The notes beneath the pieces are model-generated. The model was not told the DNA's origin and searched no databases. It saw only the letters and a program-made list of their open reading frames with translations. Positions 6,837 through 14,750 of a DNA stretch of 23,520 bases are shown here, in pieces. The translations under genes were made by a program, and so were the position numbers. Source of the stretch: a virus. The stretch spans positions 1 to 23,520 of the IMG/VR virus record IMGVR_UViG_3300020463_002321; one strand, 5' to 3'. The stretch's first letter is position 1. Each line of letters begins with the position of its first letter.

Positions 6837-8195
6837 CTAAAGTTTTACTATAACATGATCATGCCAATCCCAACTGCTTGGCTGATAATCACTATAATAC
6901 AACTTTTTTGGAAGATTTTCAAGCATTCTTTTGAGATTGTCTGTGCCTGTAGCATAATGGCCACCACCTAGTGCAACCAATGATGCTTTTGGTTTTACCT
7001 TGCTTTTGATCAATGCTCTTGGTATTCGATTACGCACAAAAATAATTTTTGTATTTTGGCTAATCAGTTTGAACTGCTTACTCATTTGATGCAGTTCATA
7101 TAGGTTCTCAAAGAACTCATGTGGCTTCTGATTGTCTACCAACCAGTGTCTTTCATTTGTAAATTTGTCTAAATCTTTTTTGTAGACTGGTTCTTTTACA
7201 TCAAACCCCCAGGCACAATCATTTAAGACATCTATATTATATGATTTGAATGCATTTAACCATTCCCAAAAATTTCTTACATCTTCCTCCATGTGTATGT
7301 CACCACTCACAGGCATGATTAAAGGAAAACACTCTAGTTCAATAAGTCCTTTGATTACTTCATACTTTGAAAAATTTTTGGAGTCTATCCACAACTTGTG
7401 ATAATTGCTGTGTGCTATCTTTTGACCGATAACCGTTGAGGCCTCTACATTGATTCCTTTAGTTGATAGGCCAAAGTTTTTCAAAGAGTCTACTTGTTTC
7501 AAAACGGTTTTCTTTTTTAAATTCTCGTCCCAGTATTCCTGTAGTGATTCAGGAGCATTGTCTAACACAACCTCTCCCGCTATCAATCTTGCTGTGGGTC
7601 TACGATGTCCTTTTATTTCTTTTTTAATTTCTTCGTAGTCGTCAAGTAGACTTTCGTCCATGAATTTGAAATCATATCTTACCGCTATCAGTGTTAGGTA
7701 GTAGGCAGTGACGTCGCTGTGTAAGAAAGTCCATTTCTTTCTCTCGCCGTCATACAGTGCATACATTCCTGGTAGGCCACGCTTGTCTTTCATGCAACGT
7801 ATCAGTTGGATCACTTTCTTGTGGTATGGGAATCGCATTTCTATCTTGTCAACATTATCTTCGTCTGTGTATTTCTCTATTACTTTGTCAAAACTTATCA
7901 CACGGAAAGCGTCATCGTACACCGGTGTGTCTAGTAATTTTTTGATGTCCATGCCATGGGCTTGAAACTTGGTCAGGTATCTCTTCAGTATGACCAGTGC
8001 TAATCTGGCCTGCTTCTCTGTCCATGCGTACTGTGATTCTGCCAGTGATCTCACGGTTTCGAGGTCCTTGGGGTGTGGCTTGATTACGGTTGTAGAACCT
8101 ATCATCGACGGATTTACCCAAAAAATATCATTATATGCTAATATTTTAAGTGCTTCGTTAATAGTTTTTGGCAAATCTGTGTGCATTTCTGTCAT
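6837..8195 (-). CDS. Hypothetical phage protein next to uvsW, 452 aa
   Basis: I do not recognise this large intracellular protein. The N-terminal 95 residues are helical (INEALKILAYNDIFWVNPSMIGSTTVIKPHPKDLETVRSL, continuing to a KRYLTKF helix). The middle (95-260) alternates helices and strands with many charged residues. The C-terminal 190 residues contain alternating strands typical of an alpha/beta nucleotide-binding or helicase-like domain (CFPLIMPVSGDIHMEED, KIIFVRNRIPRALIKSK, KASLVALGGGHYATGTDN), but I see no Walker A. It ends one base before uvsW, so the two are surely one transcript, and a shared role in recombination or fork processing is plausible. An extended -10-like sequence lies 22 bases upstream of the ATG. 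Confidence 0.75.
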   Translation of the reverse strand: MTEMHTDLPKTINEALKILAYNDIFWVNPSMIGSTTVIKPHPKDLETVRSLAESQYAWTEKQARLALVILKRYLTKFQAHGMDIKKLLDTPVYDDAFRVISFDKVIEKYTDEDNVDKIEMRFPYHKKVIQLIRCMKDKRGLPGMYALYDGERKKWTFLHSDVTAYYLTLIAVRYDFKFMDESLLDDYEEIKKEIKGHRRPTARLIAGEVVLDNAPESLQEYWDENLKKKTVLKQVDSLKNFGLSTKGINVEASTVIGQKIAHSNYHKLWIDSKNFSKYEVIKGLIELECFPLIMPVSGDIHMEEDVRNFWEWLNAFKSYNIDVLNDCAWGFDVKEPVYKKDLDKFTNERHWLVDNQKPHEFFENLYELHQMSKQFKLISQNTKIIFVRNRIPRALIKSKVKPKASLVALGGGHYATGTDNLKRMLENLPKKLYYSDYQPSSWDWHDHVIVKL

Positions 8196-8217
8196 TGTAT
8201 TTTAGATAATTATTAAT

Positions 8218-8226
8218 AGTATAACA
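8218..8226 (-). promoter_or_regulatory. Candidate extended -10 promoter for the uvsW operon
   Basis: Read on the minus strand this is TGTTATACT, a TGn extension before a TATACT hexamer (one mismatch to TATAAT). It is placed about 22 bases upstream of the ATG at 8195, in the 52-base divergent gap with the SprT-like gene. No good -35 box is visible. AT-rich phage intergenic DNA produces such matches readily, so this is a candidate only. Confidence 0.3.
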
Positions 8227-8247
8227 TAATTGGTAAAACTGTCAACC

Positions 8248-8724
8248 ATGAAAAAAGTAAAAAACAAATCGGTAAATGTTAAAAAACAACTGAAAGTTAA
8301 GTTGGAAAACACTGCGACTAGATATAAAAATACAGTAGGTTTCAGGCCTACAGAGCAACAAGCATATCACTGGTTCAAGGTGATTAACAGAGGACTGTTC
8401 AACGGCAGATTACCAACAGTTCCTTTACACATTAGGAACTTACATAAAGATTGGGGCAGATGTGTGGCCAATTGGGACAATAGAAAAACTCCCAAAGGCA
8501 AGTTTGATCAAAGGGTTATTCCTTATCACATCGAGGTTGATTTCTACATTGAACTACATTGTAAGTTCCCCAAATGGAAAGACTTCATTGAAACGCTGGC
8601 ACACGAAATGGTACATCTTTACCAAATGACATGGCTGAAAGATCCTTATTCAAATCATAATGCAAACTTTTTTGCTTGGAAAAATAAATTTAAGAACGCT
8701 GGCCTGGGCCTAACTAGGTGTTAA
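8248..8724 (+). CDS. SprT-like zinc metalloprotease
   Basis: The protein belongs to the SprT/Spartan-like family of zinc proteins, which in eukaryotes cleave DNA-protein crosslinks. The core is visible: HWFKVINRGLFNGRLP (residues 41-56, the usual N-terminal helix plus FNG-x-LP), then the catalytic H119-E-M-V-H123 in a LAHEMVHLYQ helix, and a third zinc ligand candidate H137 followed by FFAWKNKFKNAG. That order (HExxH, then NHNANFFAW) is the family signature. I chose the ATG at 8248 over the in-frame TTG at 8230, giving 158 residues with a lysine-rich N-terminal tail. The C-terminal zinc ribbon of bacterial SprT is missing. The 3' end overlaps the convergent gene at 8710 by 15 bases. The substrate in phage infection is unknown. 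Confidence 0.85.
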   Translation: MKKVKNKSVNVKKQLKVKLENTATRYKNTVGFRPTEQQAYHWFKVINRGLFNGRLPTVPLHIRNLHKDWGRCVANWDNRKTPKGKFDQRVIPYHIEVDFYIELHCKFPKWKDFIETLAHEMVHLYQMTWLKDPYSNHNANFFAWKNKFKNAGLGLTRC

Positions 8725-9459
8725 TACCTTTTCAAATTCAGCATAACTTATAATACTACTGTTGCCTAAGTCAGTACCTGTCTGTAAATAATTTAAATAT
8801 TCTGGGGGATTGTCATGCACCACAGTGTAATTGACATAAGGTCTCATCTTCAACATATCACGAAACTGTTTCAACCATCCTTCAAATATTTTGTCATCAT
8901 TACGTTCACCATAGCAGGCAGTGTCTTGGTATATGTTGTTGAGCTCTCCCTTGCCGTATTCCCTGAAGTCAAAACCCAATAGGTAGATGTTCTTGTGTCC
9001 ATGTACTCCTGCTGTCCAGAATGCGGCATTGCCTGATATCCAGTGTGGGTTGTTGGGTATTAGGTTTATCATGCCCTTGCTCTGTTTCCTATTGACTTCC
9101 AAAGCCGGTCCATAGTGTACGGTCTTCAACCCAACTTCGTCCTCAACCATCTGCATTGACATCTTGGTATCAACAGAGAATATAAAGTCAGGCATAAAGT
9201 CTCTGTACAATGCGTTACAACCGTAGGTCTGTCCTGTCGCCTTCAGTTTGTTAAGATCAAAACCTTTACGTGAAGGACCATTTCCTATGCAGTAAGCATT
9301 GCCTCGAGCAACTGCTTTGACTCGGTCCTCAAAGAATCTAATGTCCTGTATACGTTTGCCTTGTCTGATAGTGGTATTCACACAGACGTCTTCACCAACA
9401 TATGGTTCCCACTTGATTGGAACTATTTCGTTTCTCTGTCCTATGTTGATAGTTTTCAT
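8710..9459 (-). CDS. DUF115/GT42-like putative sugar-transfer or Rossmann-fold protein
   Basis: The 249-residue protein has GNGPS (59-63) in the context CIGNGPSRKGFDLNKL, followed by YGCNALYRDFMPDFIFSVD, the pattern of DUF115/MptE-like proteins and of GT42 sialyltransferases (GNGPS near the N-terminus, then a CN and a D). The C-terminal half has NPHWISGNAAFWTAGVHGHK followed by NIYLLGFDF, a further block typical of the DUF115 group. The start is the ATG at 9459, which overlaps the preceding gene's stop as ATGA; an upstream ATG at 9534 would overlap that gene by 79 bases. It is the last gene of the minus-strand glycan operon. A glycosyltransferase role is inferred from motif and context; a pterin-type kinase-like fold or a cell-surface modification protein is the alternative. 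Confidence 0.6.
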   Translation of the reverse strand: MKTINIGQRNEIVPIKWEPYVGEDVCVNTTIRQGKRIQDIRFFEDRVKAVARGNAYCIGNGPSRKGFDLNKLKATGQTYGCNALYRDFMPDFIFSVDTKMSMQMVEDEVGLKTVHYGPALEVNRKQSKGMINLIPNNPHWISGNAAFWTAGVHGHKNIYLLGFDFREYGKGELNNIYQDTACYGERNDDKIFEGWLKQFRDMLKMRPYVNYTVVHDNPPEYLNYLQTGTDLGNSSIISYAEFEKVLTPS

Positions 9460-10328
9460 TTTAGGTATTTCTCCTGTAACCTTGCTCGAATCCTTGCCCA
9501 TGGCAGTCCTTGTTCTATCTCGTCTTCGAACCATTCTGTGTAGGCTAACTGATTGGCCCAGGATAACCGGTTTGGCATGGCTGGTGTGTTTATATCTGTA
9601 AATTTAATATTTCCAACATCATGACACAGGCTAGATTCTGATACGAACACAGGTATGCCTTTCATCACTGCTTCCATGGCAGGATTACTGGAATGGTTGA
9701 CCACTGCCCATGTCCTTTCTAGTGTTGCCTTGAAGTCTGTGTCGTCGTATGTTCTATAATCTCTTTTGGGTAGTCTAACTTTCACGTTCTTAAATTTTTC
9801 TTCCTTGAACGTTATGATATTACGAGGATGAGGTCGAACCAGGATGGGCCTAGTTGTAAACTTCCTGATTTCATTTATCTGTTGTTCGATCCACTGAGAC
9901 ATCCTAGGTAGTCCCTTCCATTGTTCGGATGCATCGTGTTGTCCACATATGACTATCAGGTCACCGGTGGGGTTCCATGGACGTAGCTCGTGCTTGAACA
10001 ACGGCCAACGTTTGTCGTCGAATTCTTGATTGGCGAAGTCTGCATCTCTGTTGATGCCGTTGATCCCTATCTTGAAACTGAGATTCCTACGCAGGCCTCC
10101 CACTTCTATGACTATGACCGGTTTGCCAGCATTACGGTATCTATCCCATATGCTTTTATAACTCTCCATACGACCTCTCCACAACACACTCCATATCACT
10201 GCAACGTCGCCGTTGGTCTCCTGGTTAACTTTCACATCATCGCCAGACTTTATCATGGATTGTATAAATTTTTGAAATATGCTCTTACTGTTCTGGGGAC
10301 CATGTATGGGCCATGCTTCTATTCTCAT
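9456..10328 (-). CDS. Putative polysaccharide-type glycosyltransferase, family copy A
   Basis: This is one of four related proteins in the window. The C-terminal 110 residues hold the shared signature: a basic strand with ILVRPHPRN, then WAVVNHSSNPAMEAVMKGIPVF, a CHDVGNIKFTDINTP block, and LAYTEWFEDEIEQG. The arrangement RPHP, then H/N-S near a G-I-P-V-F turn, resembles the C-terminal nucleotide-sugar-binding half of GT-B polysaccharide or glycerophosphate transferases. An N-terminal half (1-140) with alternating strands (DVAVIWSVLWRGR, PVIVIEVGGLRR, GDLIVICGQHD) is compatible with a GT-B first domain. No signal peptide is seen, so it acts in the cytoplasm. It is coupled to the preceding GT-A gene by TGATG and to the next gene by ATGA. 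The donor sugar is not predictable. Confidence 0.6.
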   Translation of the reverse strand: MRIEAWPIHGPQNSKSIFQKFIQSMIKSGDDVKVNQETNGDVAVIWSVLWRGRMESYKSIWDRYRNAGKPVIVIEVGGLRRNLSFKIGINGINRDADFANQEFDDKRWPLFKHELRPWNPTGDLIVICGQHDASEQWKGLPRMSQWIEQQINEIRKFTTRPILVRPHPRNIITFKEEKFKNVKVRLPKRDYRTYDDTDFKATLERTWAVVNHSSNPAMEAVMKGIPVFVSESSLCHDVGNIKFTDINTPAMPNRLSWANQLAYTEWFEDEIEQGLPWARIRARLQEKYLK

Positions 10329-11248
10329 CAGTTACCTATTTTTCCTTTGGCCACTTTGCTTACGATATCGTCTGCCTGTTTAGGATCAAATTTTATACCA
10401 CCAAAGGGATCATAGGATTCTACATTTTGCCAGTACGACTCGTGCCTGTCGCCACGTAAATCACTTTTGCTACTTTTGCCTTTGACTTTTCTCTTGCCCT
10501 TCATGTGATCAATATATGCACCTAACACACTGTTAATGAATACGTGATGCCCTTTGGCACCTGCACCCTTTCCTATATCTTCTCCATGATCAGGAGCAAT
10601 ACGTTTTACACACTGCCAGAACAGATAACTGTCATGCCATTCCAGTTCTTGAAATATTGTATCGTTGATATACATCTCTGTCCAGTATTTCATAAATTGA
10701 TCTACTTTAGGATGTTTTGTGTTATAGCATACCCATCCACACTCCGGGTATTTTTCTCCACGCCCTAAAAAGTTAACAAGTTTTGTTTCGGGTAAAAGTC
10801 CCATAACAAAATCTTTTGTGATTGGTCTAAACGTATATGTGTCAGCATCTAGCCACAACACATAGTCTGTGCCGGCATTCTTGATAGCATGATCAACAGC
10901 AAAAGTTTTATGAGCAAATCTAACAGCGTCCCAAAGATAAGAGCCCTTTCCTTTATCATTTTTTCCAGCGTTGGGATCTCTCCTCACACCGCCCGCTATC
11001 TCTGTGATCTCGCCGTTGGCAACAGGATCGTTTTTGTGTCTTTGTTTGAATTTTACTAGTTCAGGATTTGCTTCTTCTATATTAATGTATCTTATTTTTT
11101 CATGATTAAGGGTTGGCCGATCTCCTTCGTGATATGCATATAAGGTTACATCATTTGGCCAAAAATCAATATGACTTTGTAACATTCTTTTTGCATAGGC
11201 AGTCCATCTGTTAGGCGGAAAAGTTGTTACTACTGCTAGTGTGGGCAT
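10328..11248 (-). CDS. GT-A glycosyltransferase-like protein, 306 aa
   Basis: The N-terminal MPTLAVVTTFPPNRW and the motif YVLWLDADTYTF (D134-x-D136 in a strand-turn context) are those of a GT-A nucleotide-diphospho-sugar transferase, where the DxD binds the metal and the sugar nucleotide. About 65 residues before it lies an insert rich in Gly, Lys and Asn (residues 70-102). The C-terminal 70 residues are unusually basic (KGKRKVKGKSSKSD). The length is usual for this class. It follows asnB with a 4-base gap. The acceptor and sugar are unknown; the operon context suggests a cytoplasmic step in building an oligosaccharide. Confidence 0.7.
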   Translation of the reverse strand: MPTLAVVTTFPPNRWTAYAKRMLQSHIDFWPNDVTLYAYHEGDRPTLNHEKIRYINIEEANPELVKFKQRHKNDPVANGEITEIAGGVRRDPNAGKNDKGKGSYLWDAVRFAHKTFAVDHAIKNAGTDYVLWLDADTYTFRPITKDFVMGLLPETKLVNFLGRGEKYPECGWVCYNTKHPKVDQFMKYWTEMYINDTIFQELEWHDSYLFWQCVKRIAPDHGEDIGKGAGAKGHHVFINSVLGAYIDHMKGKRKVKGKSSKSDLRGDRHESYWQNVESYDPFGGIKFDPKQADDIVSKVAKGKIGN

Positions 11249-11252
11249 AACT

Positions 11253-12968
11253 CTATTTAATTTGATATTCTGCCTTCCAGTTTTTTACTTGCCATTCCGG
11301 CATCAATCGTTTGCCGACTTTTTGTGATCTGCCTTGCGATTTTAATCTATCTATACCTATTGCTCGATCATAGGTGTTTGTCAAGTCACGATCGACATTA
11401 TCCACCAACCAATACCCAATTGGCACAGTCCATCCTGTTTTTTCTTTGTTGATAATATATTCGGGCAAAAATTTTTGGTATGCTTCTTTTACTAAAGATT
11501 TGGCACTGTCTCCGTTAAATTTATGTTTGGATTTTATGTTTAGACAGTACTGCATAAATTTCTTAGATGCCAAAGGAAATCTCCCCTCCATGCCGTACGC
11601 CATTCCGTAGTAGTCATTTCGTGAGAAGAATGATTCTGGAACTTGGGCAACACAATCTAGTGCCATGTATGATGCTGTCGGGTCTTGTGGATTCCAAAGT
11701 TCATCACTGTAGCAATTTTCAAGTTCATCAAGTAAGATCTTATCGTCTACAGGATGTTCGGTCAACTTATAACTGCCTTTCTTAACTCTTTCTAGCCATA
11801 GTTGTAAAAGTTCCTTCCAACTAGTTGGCTTCTCTTCGCTATTGAATAAATTGTTGTATTTGGAATAACCGCCTAGCAGTTCATCACCCATGTCACCAGA
11901 CAGCGTAATGACTATATCGTTATCAGATAGATATTTGTTTGTGTAACAATACATTGGATTGCTTGGGTTGTAGTTAGGTTGTTCCATGTACCATATGCTG
12001 TCTTTCCATGCTGACAGGTATTCTGTTGGTGAAACCACAACGTCGTGGTGGTTAAATTTTTGATCCGATGCAAACTTTTTTGCCGCTTTTGAGTCACTAT
12101 TATAATCCTCATCTGCTTGTATTTCTGGTGAAATCCTATTTGTGAAAGTATTGACACTGTTGGTATGTTGTTGTAATTCATATGCCACCACAGAAGAATC
12201 TAGTCCTCCACTTAAGAAAACTCCAATTTTTCTTTTACCTATTGCACACTGCTTTACAGTATGGGCAAACATTTGCTTCAGTTCGTTTTTTGAATAATCT
12301 TTATCCGCGTTTGGCCTAATGTAAGTTCTTTTCTCATATTCTAAGATTTTATTATCAATGTTATAAACTATGGTCTCCCCTGGCAAAACTTTTTTAATGT
12401 TACTGAACAAAGTGTTTCTTAGAGGATTGGTTCCAACTCGAGACAGCATACTAGATGCCAGATTGTCAAGTGTCCGGGCGTTGGGCACGATGTCAAGCAT
12501 ACCTTTGACCTCTGATGCAAATACAAGTCCCCTGTCTATTTTTGCATAAAATAATGGCTTGATCCCAGCATGATCTCTACTCAGTGTGATAGTATTCTTT
12601 TGTGTATCGTAATATGCAAAACCGTGCATTGAGTCGATCTCATCAATAAATTCGATTCCGTACTCATCCAACCCCCATGCCAACAATTCGGTGTCACAAC
12701 CAGTCGTGTCTGTAAAATTTTCGTATTTTTTTACAAGTTCAGTGTAGTTAAAGATTTCACCATTGTACACCAGCATATTACCTTTAGGAGTCTTCCATGG
12801 TTGTCGAGATTTGTTTGGTTCTGCCATTATACTTAGAAGGTTATGCCCCAGCGTCACGTGATCGGACGTCCATATGTCTGATCCGTCGGGTCCTCTGTGT
12901 TTACAGATTTCAATATAATTTTTTATAAATTCTGGATCATTATCTGTGATCCCGTATATGCCACACAT
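11253..12968 (-). CDS. asnB: Asparagine-synthase-type glutamine amidotransferase
   Basis: This two-domain enzyme takes ammonia from glutamine and transfers it to an acid activated by ATP. The N-terminal nucleophile C2 (MCGIYG) begins the class II glutaminase domain, with RGPDG at 25-29, NGEIFNY at 69-75 and D92 (CDT). The synthase domain has the ATP pyrophosphatase P-loop SGGLDSS at 253-259. At 571 residues it is slightly longer than E. coli AsnB (554). The TAA of the preceding gene and its own ATG share a base (TAATG). In surface-polysaccharide clusters this family often makes uronamides from hexuronic acids rather than asparagine. The neighbouring glycosyltransferases make that likely here, but true asparagine synthesis cannot be excluded. 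Confidence 0.92.
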   Translation of the reverse strand: MCGIYGITDNDPEFIKNYIEICKHRGPDGSDIWTSDHVTLGHNLLSIMAEPNKSRQPWKTPKGNMLVYNGEIFNYTELVKKYENFTDTTGCDTELLAWGLDEYGIEFIDEIDSMHGFAYYDTQKNTITLSRDHAGIKPLFYAKIDRGLVFASEVKGMLDIVPNARTLDNLASSMLSRVGTNPLRNTLFSNIKKVLPGETIVYNIDNKILEYEKRTYIRPNADKDYSKNELKQMFAHTVKQCAIGKRKIGVFLSGGLDSSVVAYELQQHTNSVNTFTNRISPEIQADEDYNSDSKAAKKFASDQKFNHHDVVVSPTEYLSAWKDSIWYMEQPNYNPSNPMYCYTNKYLSDNDIVITLSGDMGDELLGGYSKYNNLFNSEEKPTSWKELLQLWLERVKKGSYKLTEHPVDDKILLDELENCYSDELWNPQDPTASYMALDCVAQVPESFFSRNDYYGMAYGMEGRFPLASKKFMQYCLNIKSKHKFNGDSAKSLVKEAYQKFLPEYIINKEKTGWTVPIGYWLVDNVDRDLTNTYDRAIGIDRLKSQGRSQKVGKRLMPEWQVKNWKAEYQIK

Positions 12969-13951
12969 TATAGACCTAATTTTGATTTGAATCTTTTATA
13001 AACTGTGCCGTCCTTAATTTCTTTGATGCTCCACATTTTGTAACCAAGATCGTTGACCCATTGTGTCCTATCAGGATACTCTGGAGTTTCTATTTTAGAT
13101 AAATCTGTGTTTGCTACTGGCCAACAAATTGCAAGATCTGAGGTAACAAAGGTAGGGATTCCACGAATGCAGGAATCGACACTGGCAGTAGAATTGTGAG
13201 TAATAAAAGCATGACAATTATTTAAAGCCTCTTGGAAATGGAATCTATAATGCTTTTTCTCATCTCCTGCAAAATGTTTCTGTGTGAACTGTATTTCTAC
13301 ATCATCGGGCAGTTCGCCTCTGCGTCCGTCAATGTTTGCCACATTGTTTGGATGAGGTCTCACAATAAATTTTCTTTTCGTAAGCGGCCTTAATTTTTCA
13401 TATACATTGTTGAACCATTCGATAGGATCCATTTCGTTCATGCTCCAGTTATCTTTTGGTTGCAATCCGAATAGGATAGGATCATCTGGGTTAGATTTCC
13501 TCCATGGTTCGTACCGCACTTTAAATTTCTTTACCATCATTTCCCAACGGTCACTGGGACTGTCGTCGGACAGGAAGTCGCCATCGTTCATTGGAGTGTA
13601 CAACGAAACCCTGAAGTGGTGATCCGGAGATGTTGATACATTTCCAAAACTTGACAGTAATCCTCCATCGAATGTTATCAAAGGTATTTTTTTTGCTCTG
13701 CAGTTGTTTGCAAGTTCTCTGCGTCTTCCTTTTGTATGGTGCATCTGTCTATCGCCACCGTAGCCAAACATGGCCGCCATGGGAGCAGTTGGCATCATCT
13801 CGCCTTCCACAGTTGGTCCGGTCCTGTGCTCATGCACTATAATTGCTTCATCGCCCGATGCTTCTATGCCTTCTTTCAGGTGATATAGAAGATCATAACT
13901 GTTTCCCCGTTTACGATCTTTTACAGTCCTTCTAAATATTTCAACTTTCAT
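12968..13951 (-). CDS. Putative polysaccharide-type glycosyltransferase, family copy B
   Basis: This is the longest of the four related proteins (327 residues). The signature is clear: FIVRPHPNN (near 195-203), then HAFITHNSTASVDSCIRGIPTFV, IETPEYPDRTQWVNDLGY, and a WSIKEIKDGT end. The N-terminal half differs from the other copies and includes a Met/Gly-rich stretch (MMPTAPMAAMFGYGG) and PDDPILFGLQPKDNWSM before the second domain, a common arrangement in polysaccharide biosynthesis transferases. It overlaps copy C by 11 bases upstream and asnB by one base downstream, so all three are coupled. Donor and acceptor are unknown. Homology to copies A, C and D is judged by eye. Confidence 0.6.
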   Translation of the reverse strand: MKVEIFRRTVKDRKRGNSYDLLYHLKEGIEASGDEAIIVHEHRTGPTVEGEMMPTAPMAAMFGYGGDRQMHHTKGRRRELANNCRAKKIPLITFDGGLLSSFGNVSTSPDHHFRVSLYTPMNDGDFLSDDSPSDRWEMMVKKFKVRYEPWRKSNPDDPILFGLQPKDNWSMNEMDPIEWFNNVYEKLRPLTKRKFIVRPHPNNVANIDGRRGELPDDVEIQFTQKHFAGDEKKHYRFHFQEALNNCHAFITHNSTASVDSCIRGIPTFVTSDLAICWPVANTDLSKIETPEYPDRTQWVNDLGYKMWSIKEIKDGTVYKRFKSKLGL

Positions 13952-14750
13952 TAAGCATTCTCCATGCAGTTCCGTCCGCCATTTCTTTTAGTGTCCAATT
14001 ATTATACGCTAGACTTGAAAATAATGCAATCCTATCCTCATATTTAGGTGTTTCAATCTTTGAAAAATCTGTTTCCGATATAGGTGCCGCCGCGGAATTA
14101 ATTGCATCACAGAACACAGGCACACCAGAGGCCAGGCTGGCCACCATGGTGTTGGAGTTGTAGGTTACAGTAGCATGGTAATCTTGCCAATTTATATTGC
14201 CCTTGTGTACTGTAGGTTTATGTACTTTTACAGTAGCACCCACGTGATCAATTTCAATTGTAGGATTATAAGGTTTTTCTCTTACATCAATTTCTCTGTC
14301 TGTGTTCTCTTTAAGGGTTTTTAATGTATTGCTCAACCAATCAGTGGCATTAAAAAAATTTGCTATTGCATTTGTTGGCGGTAATACTAGAATTTTTTTA
14401 CCCTTGTTCCATGGTTTAATATCTTGTTTAAAATTCTTCTCATACCTGTCCGTTGGTCTTTTTTGTAATATGTTCTGGCAATGTTTGTTCTTTGTGATAC
14501 GTAACCAGTTTGGATGGTCATGTGCATTTGTGAAGTATCCATGGTCCATGAAATAGAAATCTCTGTGTTCCTTCTCACACCATTTGTACACCTCGCCAGA
14601 TCCTGCTAATATACCGTACATGGTTAAATTTTCTATAGGCAACTCTTTCAGGTCACGAAATTGATACACTCTTCCCTTGCCCGAGCCACTGATGAAAGCA
14701 TCAATGTAGCGTTGTGTACGTGGTTTCGTTGTGTGTATCCCTGACAGCAT
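13941..14750 (-). CDS. Putative polysaccharide-type glycosyltransferase, family copy C
   Basis: This 269-residue protein shares its whole middle and C-terminal plan with copy D on the plus strand. FMDHGYF and an NWLRITKNKHCQNI block near residues 70-95, then a KILVLPPT strand, align with D's FTDTPYF, WRICRNQIHATF and KYILVCPSS. The family signature follows (TVTYNSNTMVASLASGVPVFCD, IETPKYEDR, LAYNNWTLKEMADGTAWRML). The RPHP motif is reduced to VREKPYN. Its ATG shares a base with the TAA of the oxygenase gene (TAATG). It is probably cytoplasmic. The sugar specificity cannot be told. Confidence 0.6.
   Translation of the reverse strand: MLSGIHTTKPRTQRYIDAFISGSGKGRVYQFRDLKELPIENLTMYGILAGSGEVYKWCEKEHRDFYFMDHGYFTNAHDHPNWLRITKNKHCQNILQKRPTDRYEKNFKQDIKPWNKGKKILVLPPTNAIANFFNATDWLSNTLKTLKENTDREIDVREKPYNPTIEIDHVGATVKVHKPTVHKGNINWQDYHATVTYNSNTMVASLASGVPVFCDAINSAAAPISETDFSKIETPKYEDRIALFSSLAYNNWTLKEMADGTAWRMLNES

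Noticed and set aside
9460-9534. Longer start for the DUF115-like gene at 9534
   Set aside because: The extension lies in another gene's coding frame and is Arg/Lys-rich, and the ATGA junction at 9459 is a standard coupled start like those around it.
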